A stretch of DNA of 56,738 nucleotides from CAZPHU01 sp964419255. GTDB lineage: Bacteria; Fibrobacterota; Chitinivibrionia; Chitinivibrionales; CAYFVL01. The notes beneath the pieces were generated by a model. It ran no database searches. It worked only from the letters and a program-made list of their open reading frames with translations, and was not told the DNA's origin. Position 1 is the stretch's first letter. Every line of letters starts with the position of its first letter. Where the stretch lies: positions 1 to 56,738 of the forward strand of contig CAYQOU010000024.1 of assembly GCA_964419255.1 (NCBI GenBank). The letters run 5' to 3'. Positions 27,101 to 35,295 of the stretch are shown here, piece by piece. Both the position numbers and the translations under genes were made by a program.

Positions 27101-28590
27101 TTTTGATAAACCCCGATGCTGTCTCAGAGCTTGAGAAGCTGGGTGACCTTCACATGCAGCAGAAAAATACAAGTAATGCCATAAGTAACTACAAAAAATA
27201 TCTGAAGAAAAACAATAAGGACGATTCTGTCGCTAAGACTGTCGGTCTTTACGAATATGAAAAGAAGAAATATACAGAAGCCATACACTATCTTTCACTG
27301 GTTAAGGAAAAGAAGCTTCGCGACAGTGATTTTCTGACCGCTCTGGGGCTTGCGTTCTACCATTCAGGTGAGTTTGCGAAAGCTACGGAGATGTTGTCGG
27401 CTTTAGCAAACCAAAAACCATCCGTGGCGATACAAAAAGAAATACTTCGACCGCTTGCGGAATCCTACGAAAAGATAAGTAAACCGATCGAGGCGGCCAA
27501 TGCCTATGAGCAGTACTCTTCCATAAAGGGAGTCAGCGACGAGGACGCGTCGTTTAAGAAGGCTTATCTGCGTGAAGAGGCCGACAGACAAAGGGCCGTT
27601 AAGATGTATGCTGAGAATGTGAAGCTGTTTCCCAAAGATCATCGTAATTTTCTTCGTCTGGGCCTAATATACTCGAAGGATAAAAATCAGCTGAAGAATT
27701 CGGCGAGTATGCTCTCGAAAGCGGCTACACTGGTTGATACACTGCCGGTCATCTGGCAGACGCTCGGTCGTGTACATGGTGGCCTCAAAAACACCGAATA
27801 CGAACTCAAGGCATACAAGAAACTGCTTACTCTAAAGCCTCAGGACCTCGAGGCAAACAAGCGAGTGGGAATGATACTGCTCGAGAAGGGTAAGGTTAGC
27901 GAGGCGATAACAAATCTGGAAATGGCCCAGACGGCTGCTCCCAGGGATGTGGAATTGATGTTATTGCTTTCGCAGGGGTATGAGAAGACCAAGCGTCAGA
28001 AACAGGCAATAGATCTGCTGGCCAAGGCTAAGAAAATAAAAACCACTGACGACAAGATCCGTATGCAACTGTATAAATTGTACAAGCATATCGGGAAGGA
28101 AAAAAATGCTGAAGAGGAAATCAAGGGACTGATAGCTCTCACCGGCAAAAATGAGCATCGTCAAACCTACGCGGCTGACCTGATAGCCGATAAGCGCTAT
28201 GATGAGGCACTGAAGCATGTCAAGGAGATAAGAGGGTCCGATCCCATGAATATTGAAGGTATGATGTTACTGGCTACCATTCAGCAGGCCCAGAACAAAC
28301 TGAACGAAGCGATAGAGACATACAAGATGATCTCTTATGTCAATGAAGCCTATGCTCCGGCCCTGTCTGCACGCGGTGATGCGTACCTGAAACAGAATCA
28401 GCTCGGGCGGGCACAAAACTTCTACGAAAAGGCTCTTCAGGTCGACAGCAAGTTTGCCCTGGCGGAACTGGGGCTGGCCCGTGTTGCAAAAATGAAAAAA
28501 GATATCGCCAGCTATCAGAAACATCTGAATAAAGCAAAAGCTCTCGATCCTGAAAACAACCAGATTCTTACAGAGTTTAATGGCCATTGA
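24169..28590 (+). CDS. Giant exported TPR protein with internal duplication
   Basis: 1473 residues. The start at 24169 (MVKHS) is used rather than a TTG six bases earlier; GGGAG lies nearby. A signal peptide (hydrophobic about 11-26, ending VAED) sends it to the periplasm or outside. The rest is continuous TPR helices, with repeats such as EALDAYRMALRLDP, DAIKMYEEALKTD and AIEAYKKYLAKKPDD. Codons from about 24841 to 26505 match those from 26506 to 28170 with a constant offset of 1665 bases (555 codons) and no visible insertion; for example LDSTNASYQ pairs with LDSTTSGAY and LKPQDIEASKRVG with LKPQDLEANKRVG. TPR solenoids act as scaffolds. Client proteins are unknown; an envelope assembly role is possible. 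It is monocistronic, with a hairpin after the stop. Confidence 0.9.
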   Translation: MVKHSRHLRSGAFAAVVFLFALTTVAEDKFDGFIKEGAYDKAVEYAEKKLDADSRTIPIWVGLATAYRKIGQDDKAIDALKAAQKVNPSDPLIYMEYADFYYAKKKVSEALENYQKTYVLDRSARGATGIAVCAARLKDWDKARDAAESAVNLDSTVYEPRLILIDLYMEDGLYAAAAEQLQYVVKKHDSEPKFWKQLALCYDSTGNTAGLAKADEKIVALDKNNVPSRNRLAQHLLSQKKTDKAYELYKEIAVLTPNDPKPFEQLYLIAKSKDNSKDATLYLKNYLLLDSTNASYQKQLGDLLYEGKNADEALDAYRMALRLDPEVKGIYKKYATIVIDKKLEDEAISVITRAVEAKEADAVMFTALGDIYKKRNKHGDAIKMYEEALKTDVKNLALLNSLAETQALNGELKNAANTYQQIVLLNPEADQEFRQLGDLNKKLGKEDNAIEAYKKYLAKKPDDFQVARTVGMYEHEKKQYDEAIKYLTKVKDQKLHSVAYLVALADCYFKSEKYKQAAEQFALVIGKKPDQKVLQDILKPLGESYEKIGQHIKAAQAYDQYEMLPGISDADVAFKRANLREKTDESGAVEIYEKNTTAYPKDFRNFMRLGLIWSKEKQNLSKAAGMLEKTTALVDTIPEVWKTLGDIYGKLNRADKELSAYQKFLALKPQDIEASKRVGLILLDKGNVSDAIINLEVALTGASDDVEVILALGEGYMKTDRPEQAAQTLAKAKKIKPGDVTIRLALLKAYAAADMKANTTKEKKELAELDKSIVEKDSKNVDSRRRLAQYALENNDPKTAYSLYQDLSTLTPEDTMVFKRLFMIASKSDKKKEAVKYLKDYIKLDSTTSGAYKSLGNLLYEQKDMDGALDAFRRAVKIDPKITGLYKNYTDIVLRKKLEDEAVEVIRKAISAGEAETSSYIALGNIYRKRKQWTNAIEMYQKALEIDTKNVGVLTSLAECQSAGGDTKNAIITYEQVVLINPDAVSELEKLGDLHMQQKNTSNAISNYKKYLKKNNKDDSVAKTVGLYEYEKKKYTEAIHYLSLVKEKKLRDSDFLTALGLAFYHSGEFAKATEMLSALANQKPSVAIQKEILRPLAESYEKISKPIEAANAYEQYSSIKGVSDEDASFKKAYLREEADRQRAVKMYAENVKLFPKDHRNFLRLGLIYSKDKNQLKNSASMLSKAATLVDTLPVIWQTLGRVHGGLKNTEYELKAYKKLLTLKPQDLEANKRVGMILLEKGKVSEAITNLEMAQTAAPRDVELMLLLSQGYEKTKRQKQAIDLLAKAKKIKTTDDKIRMQLYKLYKHIGKEKNAEEEIKGLIALTGKNEHRQTYAADLIADKRYDEALKHVKEIRGSDPMNIEGMMLLATIQQAQNKLNEAIETYKMISYVNEAYAPALSARGDAYLKQNQLGRAQNFYEKALQVDSKFALAELGLARVAKMKKDIASYQKHLNKAKALDPENNQILTEFNGH

Positions 28591-28593
28591 TGT

Positions 28594-28640
28594 GGACTGC
28601 TGCCGGGGCGTTTGATCGCTCCGGCAGTCTTGTCGTCCTT
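28594..28640 (+). terminator. Probable terminator after TPR gene
   Basis: GACTGC and GCAGTC, extended by CCGG pairing with a small bulge and GCG/CGC, form a GC-rich hairpin right after the stop, followed by a modest T-rich stretch (CTTGTCGTCCTTTCCC). Confidence 0.5.
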
Positions 28641-28724
28641 TCCCAAACCTCCTATGTTCTCGGGTAGAACCTTCGAAGCGTTTTCTCTTTGCTTAAGCCG
28701 ATTAGATTCTATGTTCGGCACCCG

Positions 28725-28768
28725 TCCTCCGTATCACGTTCCGCTTCAGCGAGAGGTGATACGGAGGA
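28725..28768. repeat. Perfect 13-bp inverted repeat
   Basis: TCCTCCGTATCAC and GTGATACGGAGGA face each other across 18 bases, with a small CGCT/AGCG stem inside the loop. It lies in the 743-base interval 28591-29333, which holds no convincing gene; a 60-codon frame at 28957 lacks support. Confidence 0.6.
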
Positions 28769-28810
28769 GGAAAATCACTCCTTTTTAGCAAATTATTTAT
28801 TTGTCTAATT

Positions 28811-28873
28811 GTCTTCTATCCGTTTTGGTTTAGCGTTACGAGTAACCCGGAGGGGCGAGTGACAGAAAAATCG
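28811..28873 (+). repeat. Dispersed repeat shared with 46628-46690
   Basis: GTCTTCTATC, then a variable stretch, then CGAGTAACCCGGAGGGGCGA and GTGAC followed by an A-run. The same order occurs at 46628, with CGAGCAACCGAGGGGCGAGT. About three quarters of bases agree by eye. Confidence 0.5.
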
Positions 28874-29333
28874 AATCACAAATCTGTCCTATTTCAGACA
28901 ATTAATCTGATTCTTGTCCTCCACATCCCGCTCCGCCTCATCTGCACGGTGGCAGGATGAAACGCCGGCTTTATGTATCATTCCACAGTTTCCTTTTGCC
29001 GGATGCCGGTTGGACCGAAGATTGCTCTAACAATATGTTGAAATCGTGTAATATTATGTTAGCAGTGCAGCAGATTCAGTTTCTGATCCCCGTTTTTACC
29101 TCATCCGGACGGGAGGAGGAGGAAATGGACCTTTTTTAATTGTATGTGTCCAGTGCTTTTTGTTCTCTATCATCCTTGTTATTTGGTATTGAACTCTCCG
29201 GCTTTGCCGGTCTCAGGAACACGGGTAGATAACAGATCTTCTGCGTCTGTGTGTATTTGTCTTATTGGTCGACAATCGATGTGAAGAGGGGCAGACTCTG
29301 TGGGAGCATGTCGGTTATCGAGTGGGAAGTCTT

Positions 29334-29726
29334 ATGAAAAAGAAAGTCTTTATGGTTGAAGATCATAAACCGATGAGCTTGATTATCAAGATACTGATGA
29401 GAAAAAATTATCCCTCTGTAACGGAGTTTGGGGTGAGTGAAACCGCCGAAGAGGCACTTGAGAGGATCCCCTCCTTTAATCCGGATCTTCTTCTGGTTGA
29501 TATCTCTCTGCCGGGCATAGATGGTATAGAAATGATTCGTCGGCTCGGTTCGATCTGCAATGAAATGAAAATACTGGTAGTTACGGGGCATGAAGTGGAT
29601 CTGTATAGGAATGCCGCTCTTGAGGCCGGGGCCGATGATATCGTGTCCAAATCAGACAGCGAGAAGATGCTACATTCAATCGGCAAGTACCTCGAGCTAT
29701 CCGAAAAACAGCATCCAAGAGAATAA
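29334..29726 (+). CDS. Stand-alone response regulator receiver (paralog)
   Basis: 130 residues. The start at 29334 is chosen because the paralog at 2658 begins at the equivalent Met; an upstream Met at 29265 would add 23 residues with no receiver similarity. The phosphorylation site is intact: Glu9-Asp10, acceptor Asp56 in LLLVDISLPGIDG, Thr in VVTGHEV and Lys in IVSKSD. Like its paralog it has no output domain. It is 23 bases upstream of a membrane protein and close to a nine-PAS kinase, and the three could form one signalling unit. Confidence 0.9.
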   Translation: MKKKVFMVEDHKPMSLIIKILMRKNYPSVTEFGVSETAEEALERIPSFNPDLLLVDISLPGIDGIEMIRRLGSICNEMKILVVTGHEVDLYRNAALEAGADDIVSKSDSEKMLHSIGKYLELSEKQHPRE

Positions 29727-29749
29727 AAAACCCGTTATCTCGAGGTTTT

Positions 29750-30463
29750 ATGATACATCTTTATCATCTTCTCTGGATTCCTGCCGGTCTTGCGGTTGGT
29801 TTCCTGACACCGTTGCTTTTTGCCGAGCTGCTTGATCTGCCTCAGTACCTCTACTACCTGATCTATTTCATAATCGTCGGGATTTTCTCTGTTGCCTATG
29901 TGAAGAATACCCGCCTTAATCTGCAGGCTTTTTTGACTACTCATCTGGGATGGGCCATTGCGACGGGGGTTTTAGTTGGAATGGTGATGATGCAGGCTGT
30001 TTTGATGCGGCCGCAGACCGCAAAATTGGAGGGGATGTTGTTATGGTGGGAGCTTTTCTGGCGCGGTTTGGTCTATGGGGCAATAGACGGGATACTGTTG
30101 TTTGCGTTTCCCTGGCTGGTGGTGTGGAGAGCTTTCGAGGCCGGCAAAAGAAATATCTTCGCAAAACTCGGCACATCGGTTATTGCTCTGTTATGTATCC
30201 TCTTTATCACAACGACCTACCATCTGGGCTACAGCGATTTTAGGAGTGAAAAGATTATTCAGCCGGCAATCGGCAGCACCATTACATCGGTACCGACTCT
30301 TCTGACGGCAAATCCGCTGGCATCGGTGATATCCCATATCTTCCTTCATGTCGCCGCGGTGGTCCACTCTCCATACACGGAGCTATTTTTGCCTCCTCAT
30401 CGGGCCAATGAGGAGCTGATGAGTGTAGAGAAGCCGTTTATACCCCCGGGGGTGGAGAACTAA
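29750..30463 (+). CDS. Polytopic membrane protein of unknown function
   Basis: 237 residues with about six hydrophobic helices (near 5-25, 33-50, 65-85, 103-125, 138-156 and 190-205). A GAGG site precedes the ATG by five bases. No conserved family is recognised with confidence. Its position 23 bases after the receiver and about 220 ahead of the multi-PAS kinase suggests an accessory of that system, perhaps a sensor or anchor, but this is inference from position. Confidence 0.7.
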   Translation: MIHLYHLLWIPAGLAVGFLTPLLFAELLDLPQYLYYLIYFIIVGIFSVAYVKNTRLNLQAFLTTHLGWAIATGVLVGMVMMQAVLMRPQTAKLEGMLLWWELFWRGLVYGAIDGILLFAFPWLVVWRAFEAGKRNIFAKLGTSVIALLCILFITTTYHLGYSDFRSEKIIQPAIGSTITSVPTLLTANPLASVISHIFLHVAAVVHSPYTELFLPPHRANEELMSVEKPFIPPGVEN

Positions 30464-30681
30464 ATCAATTATGAATGATTGATCGAAATTACTACCTGAA
30501 CTCAGCGGTTATGAGTGGATGAGTTGCTCTCACGGCATCGTGCCGGAGAATCGCTATGTTCGGGTATCGATAAGTTTCTGCAAAACCACATGTGTGCCTT
30601 ATCCCTCCTCTGGCACCGTATTCGCATCTCCTACATGTCCATGCACCTGTTTTCGGGCAAACGAACAGAGGAAATCTTTCT

Positions 30682-33600
30682 ATGCGCATCGGTGAGATCG
30701 GTTCTCAGCAGGTACAGGACCATCCGGCGGACCGGCTGGCCCGTGGTATTATCGATACCATTCGGCAGCCCATTCTTATATTGAATGATCAGCTGAAGGT
30801 GGAATCGGCCAACCGGTTTTTCTATGAGACATTCGAGGTCACGGCCGAGCAGACGGAGGGGAGGTTTGTGTATGAGCTGGGGAACCGGCAATGGGACATC
30901 CCGCCACTTCGCCTTCTTCTGGAAAAGATTATCCCCCAACAAAGCTCTATCGATGATTTGCTGATTCAGCATACGTTTGAACATATAGGCGAAAGACTGA
31001 TGATGCTCAATGCCAGGCGACTGGAGATGCCCGGGGGAGAGCCGGCAATGATCCTCCTGGCGATAGAGGATCTCACCGCCTCACATCGGCTCAGACAGCA
31101 GCTGAAAAGTTCGGAAGAGAGATATCGCACGTTTGTGGAAGAGGTCAACAGCATCATCATCGGATTCGATCGTCGCGGGGTGATCACCTTCTTCAACCGG
31201 TTCAGTGAACGACTTTTCGGATACAGCCGTGAAGAGGTGGTCGGCAAGAGGTGTTTTGTGGGAACGATAATACCGGAAATCGACTCTCGGGGTGTCAACA
31301 ACACTCATCTGATAGAAGATATTTTCTCCAATCCCGAAAAATATTACCGTAATGACAGTGAAGGGATATGCAGGAGCGGAAACATCATTCATTTCTCCTG
31401 GAACACCAAGCTGCAACGCGATTCCACGGGGATAATCTCGGAGATACTCATCGATGGCAACGACATCACCGAGCTTACCCGCACCCGAACTGAACTGGAG
31501 CAAAAAGCCGTAACGCTCGATACGCTTCTGAACTTTATCCCCGAGGGGATCATCATCACCGACAGAAACCATCGGGTGCAGGTGGTTAGTCGATACACCG
31601 AGAAGCTCCTGGGGCTCGCCACCGATGATCTGATTCACGCCAATGAGGCCGAGCGTCTAACGGCGTTGCCGATGTACTGGCCGGGTACCAGCCGCAAGGT
31701 CCTTGCCGATGAGCTTCCGTTAAGTAAATCGATTACTACTGGTGAAACCTATGAAGATTTCCACGTTGAGTTTAAAAATGGTTCTTTGGAGAAGGCGCTC
31801 TCGGTCAATTCCGCCCCCATATTTGATAAGCAGGGGCACATCATCGGGGCGATCGGAGGGTGGCGTGATATCACCGACCGGCGGCTGTACGTTGTTGAGA
31901 TAGAGCGGCGCAAGCGGGTGCTGGATGCGATTCTGGACTATGCGCCGGTGGGGATCATGCTTGTGGACAGGGAAGGAGTTATCACCGATGTGAGCAGGAT
32001 GCTGTGTCGGTACTTCGGAATGACCGCCGATCAGATTGTCGGCCATGAGGAGCAGTCTGAAACGTGGGGGATTTTGCATTCTTCCACCCGCAAACCGCTT
32101 CATTCTCTGCTCATGCCGCTGTGCAGGGAGATCCGCAAAAAGGAGACGATCAGGGAAGAGGAATTTTCGATGATCAGAGATGGTCGGGAACGGGTGTATG
32201 CGGTGTCGGCATCACCTATCTTTGACACAGAGCGGAAGGTGGTAGGGGCGGTGACCGTCTGGCGCGATATCTCCGAGCGCAAGGAGTTTGAGGCAAGGCT
32301 TCGAAGAAACGAGCAGCGTCTGCAGAGTATGTTTGGTTTACATAAGGCGATCATGCTGCTTATAGATCCCCATACCGGTCGGATCAAGGATGCCAACGAA
32401 TCGGCGGTAAGTTTTTACGGCTTTGGCCGAAACGAACTGCGGAGCATGAGTATCGACGATCTCAATCAGCTCTCATCCGACCAGGTCAAGCAGGAAATGC
32501 AACGGGCATTGCATGAGGAGCGGGACTACTTTGTTTTTCCCCATCGACTGAAGGACGGCCAAATACGATGGGTGGAGGTGTACTCTTCTCCTGTCAAGAG
32601 CGACGGGGAGCCGGTTTTGTTTTCGATAATCCATGATGTGACTGAACGCAAGGAGGCGCAGGAGGCACTCCGTGCCAGCGAGGAGCGTTTCAGGGGGATT
32701 TTTGACAACGTCGCACTGGGTATCGCCGAGACTGATGTGGCGGATAATTTTGTGGCGGTGAATGATTCATTATGCAAGATGCTGGGATATGGCAGAGATG
32801 AGCTTCTGAAAACCGATGTTCACCACCTGACCGCACCGGAAGACCGGCTGGTCAGCGACCGGATCAACGAAAAGATCCACCGCAATGAGGCCAGTACGAT
32901 CAACTATGAGAAACGATTGCTGAAGAAGGACGGCTCACCTCTGTGGGTGAATGTGACCGTATCGGCGATCCGAGACATACGTAACATCCGTTTCGGTTCG
33001 GTCAAAACCATCGAAGATATTACCGAACGTAAAAAGACCCAGGAAAGCTTACGTGCGAGTGAGGAGCGGTTCCGGAATCTGGCGGACAACATCTCGCAGC
33101 TTGCCTGGATGGCCGATGCTGATGGACGGATATTCTGGTACAATAAACGCTGGTACGATTACACCGGAACCACACCGGAGCAGATGCTGGCGGGCAAAAG
33201 AGGAGATGTTCTTCATCCAGGCCATGTCGAGCGGGTTGCCAGGCGTATACGACATTCGTGGAACACCGGTGAGTTGTGGGAGGATACGTTTCCTTTACGA
33301 GGCAAAGAGGGTGAGTATCGCTGGTTTCTGTCTCGTGCGGTGCCGATTCGCAACGAAAGCGGCCAGATCGTCCGCTGGTTCGGGACAAACACCGATATCA
33401 CCGAAATGCGCGAGGCTCAGGAGGAGATACAGAAGCGGCGGGCGGAGGTGGAGGCGATATTGGGCTCTCTTCCGGACGGCTACATCATATACGACCAATA
33501 CGGTAGAATCGTCCAGATGAACGAGCGGGCCGAGCAGGTTATCGGATTTACCGATGAGGATAAGAGCCTCTCCTATGAGGAGCGGATGCAGGATCTGCGG

Positions 33601-34899
33601 ATGGTTGCTCCGGACGGCAAGCCCTTTCCGCTCAGTCAGATTCCCTCCTGGAAAGCTTTGCACGGCGAGGTCACCAGGGATGTGGTCATGAAGATAGAAC
33701 GGCCGGATCGTCAGTTCTGGATTTCGGTCAGTGCTTCTCCCATTACCACCGAGGGCCGCACGCTCGGGGCGATAATGGAGTTTTCGGATATCACCCGCAT
33801 GCATACGCTGCAGGAACAGCTGTCAAACGAACGAACCTTCGTCAACGCCATACTTCAGACCTCCGGGGCCTTGATACTGGTGACCGATGAATACGGAACA
33901 ATCGTTCGTATCAATCGAGCATGTGAGCATCTGTCAGGTTATTCCGAACAGGAGCTGATGGGTCGGTGCTTTTACGATCTTCTCATATCAGAACAAGAAC
34001 GAGGGGGAATCGAAGAGGCATATAGGAAGCTTCGTGAAGGTGCGCAAGTTGTCGAACACGAGAATCACTGGGTGACAAAGTCGGGTGAGAAGCGGTTTAT
34101 AAGATGGCGAAACACTTTACTGCGCGATAAACAGACCGAAGAGACATATATCGTTTCCACCGGAATCGATATCAGCGATCGCCTGTTGTTGGAACATCAG
34201 CTAAACCGCAGAGCCGAGGAGCTTGCGGCGGCATACAAAGAGCTGGAATCCTTTTCCTACTCCGTCAGCCACGATCTCCGCTCGCCGCTTCACACGATAG
34301 CTTCGTTTACCTCCATACTCAGAGAGGATTACGCGGGGCGTCTGGATAAGGAGGGCCAGGAGTATGTGCAATATATCGAAAATGGAATCAGAAAGATGGA
34401 GCGGCTGATAAGCGACCTGCTTTCACTGTCGCGCATAAGCCGTCAGGAGATGGTGCGCAGTGATGTCAACCTATCCGCCCTGGTATCCGCGTTTCTGCAC
34501 GAGCTGCATCAGACATCTCCCCGGCGTAAGGTTGAATTTGACATAGAAGACAATGTCCATGCATCCGGCGACGAACGCCTTCTGGATGTCGCTGTCAAGA
34601 ATCTGCTACGCAATGCCTGGAAATTCACCGGTAAAAACGAACTGACGCGTATCGAATTCGGCACATTCGACCGTGAAGGCAAGACGACATACTTTATCCG
34701 TGATAACGGAGTGGGTTTTGACAACAAGTTTGCACAAAAGATATTCGAGCCGTTTAAGCGGACCCATACGGATAAGGATTTCGGCGGTACCGGCGTGGGC
34801 CTGTCGATAGTGGAGCGCGTGGTGATTCGTCACGGAGGACAGATCTGGGCGGAGGGTGAAGTCGGTGGGGGGGCGGGCTTTTATTTTACGCTGGAATGA
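30682..34899 (+). CDS. Multi-PAS cytoplasmic histidine kinase
   Basis: 1405 residues from the ATG at 30682, which follows AGAGGA by nine bases; an upstream ATG at 30592 would add 30 residues of poor coding character. Nine PAS domains follow one another, each starting with a pattern like EERYRTFVEEV, EERFRGIFDNV or EERFRNLADNI, several with PAC tails (ITERK, ISERK). At the C terminus, HisKA has His1197 in SYSVSHDLRSPLHTI, and HATPase_c has NLLRNAWKFTG, RDNGVGFD, IFEPFKRTHTDKDFGGTGVGLSIVERV. No membrane helix or receiver is visible. PAS 7 (ISQLAWMADADGRIFWYN) resembles blue-light/redox or ligand PAS folds without clear cofactor residues. The likely partner is the lone receiver at 29334. A duplicated piece of kinase sequence lies just downstream. 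Confidence 0.92.
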   Translation: MRIGEIGSQQVQDHPADRLARGIIDTIRQPILILNDQLKVESANRFFYETFEVTAEQTEGRFVYELGNRQWDIPPLRLLLEKIIPQQSSIDDLLIQHTFEHIGERLMMLNARRLEMPGGEPAMILLAIEDLTASHRLRQQLKSSEERYRTFVEEVNSIIIGFDRRGVITFFNRFSERLFGYSREEVVGKRCFVGTIIPEIDSRGVNNTHLIEDIFSNPEKYYRNDSEGICRSGNIIHFSWNTKLQRDSTGIISEILIDGNDITELTRTRTELEQKAVTLDTLLNFIPEGIIITDRNHRVQVVSRYTEKLLGLATDDLIHANEAERLTALPMYWPGTSRKVLADELPLSKSITTGETYEDFHVEFKNGSLEKALSVNSAPIFDKQGHIIGAIGGWRDITDRRLYVVEIERRKRVLDAILDYAPVGIMLVDREGVITDVSRMLCRYFGMTADQIVGHEEQSETWGILHSSTRKPLHSLLMPLCREIRKKETIREEEFSMIRDGRERVYAVSASPIFDTERKVVGAVTVWRDISERKEFEARLRRNEQRLQSMFGLHKAIMLLIDPHTGRIKDANESAVSFYGFGRNELRSMSIDDLNQLSSDQVKQEMQRALHEERDYFVFPHRLKDGQIRWVEVYSSPVKSDGEPVLFSIIHDVTERKEAQEALRASEERFRGIFDNVALGIAETDVADNFVAVNDSLCKMLGYGRDELLKTDVHHLTAPEDRLVSDRINEKIHRNEASTINYEKRLLKKDGSPLWVNVTVSAIRDIRNIRFGSVKTIEDITERKKTQESLRASEERFRNLADNISQLAWMADADGRIFWYNKRWYDYTGTTPEQMLAGKRGDVLHPGHVERVARRIRHSWNTGELWEDTFPLRGKEGEYRWFLSRAVPIRNESGQIVRWFGTNTDITEMREAQEEIQKRRAEVEAILGSLPDGYIIYDQYGRIVQMNERAEQVIGFTDEDKSLSYEERMQDLRMVAPDGKPFPLSQIPSWKALHGEVTRDVVMKIERPDRQFWISVSASPITTEGRTLGAIMEFSDITRMHTLQEQLSNERTFVNAILQTSGALILVTDEYGTIVRINRACEHLSGYSEQELMGRCFYDLLISEQERGGIEEAYRKLREGAQVVEHENHWVTKSGEKRFIRWRNTLLRDKQTEETYIVSTGIDISDRLLLEHQLNRRAEELAAAYKELESFSYSVSHDLRSPLHTIASFTSILREDYAGRLDKEGQEYVQYIENGIRKMERLISDLLSLSRISRQEMVRSDVNLSALVSAFLHELHQTSPRRKVEFDIEDNVHASGDERLLDVAVKNLLRNAWKFTGKNELTRIEFGTFDREGKTTYFIRDNGVGFDNKFAQKIFEPFKRTHTDKDFGGTGVGLSIVERVVIRHGGQIWAEGEVGGGAGFYFTLE

Positions 34900-34944
34900 G
34901 GAGAAGATAAATTATGAGTCATAAATTCATGAATTAATCACGCG

Positions 34945-35121
34945 ATGATCGAACCGTTTTGGCGGGCCCATTCCCAAAAGGACTACGATGGTACCGGTGT
35001 GGGGCTGTCGATCGTAGAGAGGGTAGTAACGGGGCATGGCGGGAAAGTCTGGGCCGAAGGAGAAAAAGGGAAAGGGGCGACATTTTATTTTACGTTAGGA
35101 AAAAGACAGGAAACCCTTTAG
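34945..35121 (+). pseudogene. Remnant of a histidine kinase ATPase tail
   Basis: A 58-codon open frame 45 bases after the kinase stop encodes a second copy of the kinase C-terminal end: IEPFWRAHSQKDYDGTGVGL then SIVERVVTGHGGKVWAEGE then ATFYFTLG. It lines up with the last 50 residues of the large kinase (EPFKRTHTDKDFGGTGVG) and keeps the G2 box and final strand, but has no N box, G1 box or His. DNA identity appears to be around two thirds. It is best read as the leftover 3' end of another kinase gene after recombination, or a partial duplication. Translation as a free peptide is unlikely. Confidence 0.75.
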
Positions 35122-35129
35122 GCCTTTTG

Positions 35130-35295
35130 GATTTTTTGTCTGATACCTGCCTTCCATAAGCCATCGAGACACGACGGGATATTAAGGAGAGCACGTTCTT
35201 TTGTCGTATATATTTCTCCGTGTGTTTTATTTTTCCTAATCCCCTGATCCTTGTCTCTTGATTCTCCGGTTTTGCTGGACTTTGATGCATATACA
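35130..35295 (-). repeat. Second-family repeat overlapping the PAP2 3' end
   Basis: Plus-strand order TTGTCTGATACCTGCC, GGAGAGCACGTTCTTTTGTC, GATCCTTGTCTCTTGATTCT, CCGGTTTTGCTGGACT resembles 17940-18165 and, less well, 9490-9580, 19440-19500 and 29150-29215. It supplies the last 20 or so codons and the stop of the minus-strand PAP2 gene. Confidence 0.4.

Noticed and set aside
24355..28587. Many minus-strand frames opposite the TPR gene, some over 200 codons
   Set aside because: Mirror frames of a repetitive coding sequence; no ribosome sites or domains.
28957..29139. 60-codon plus-strand frame after the TPR gene
   Set aside because: No ribosome site, no recognisable domain and composition unlike the neighbouring genes.
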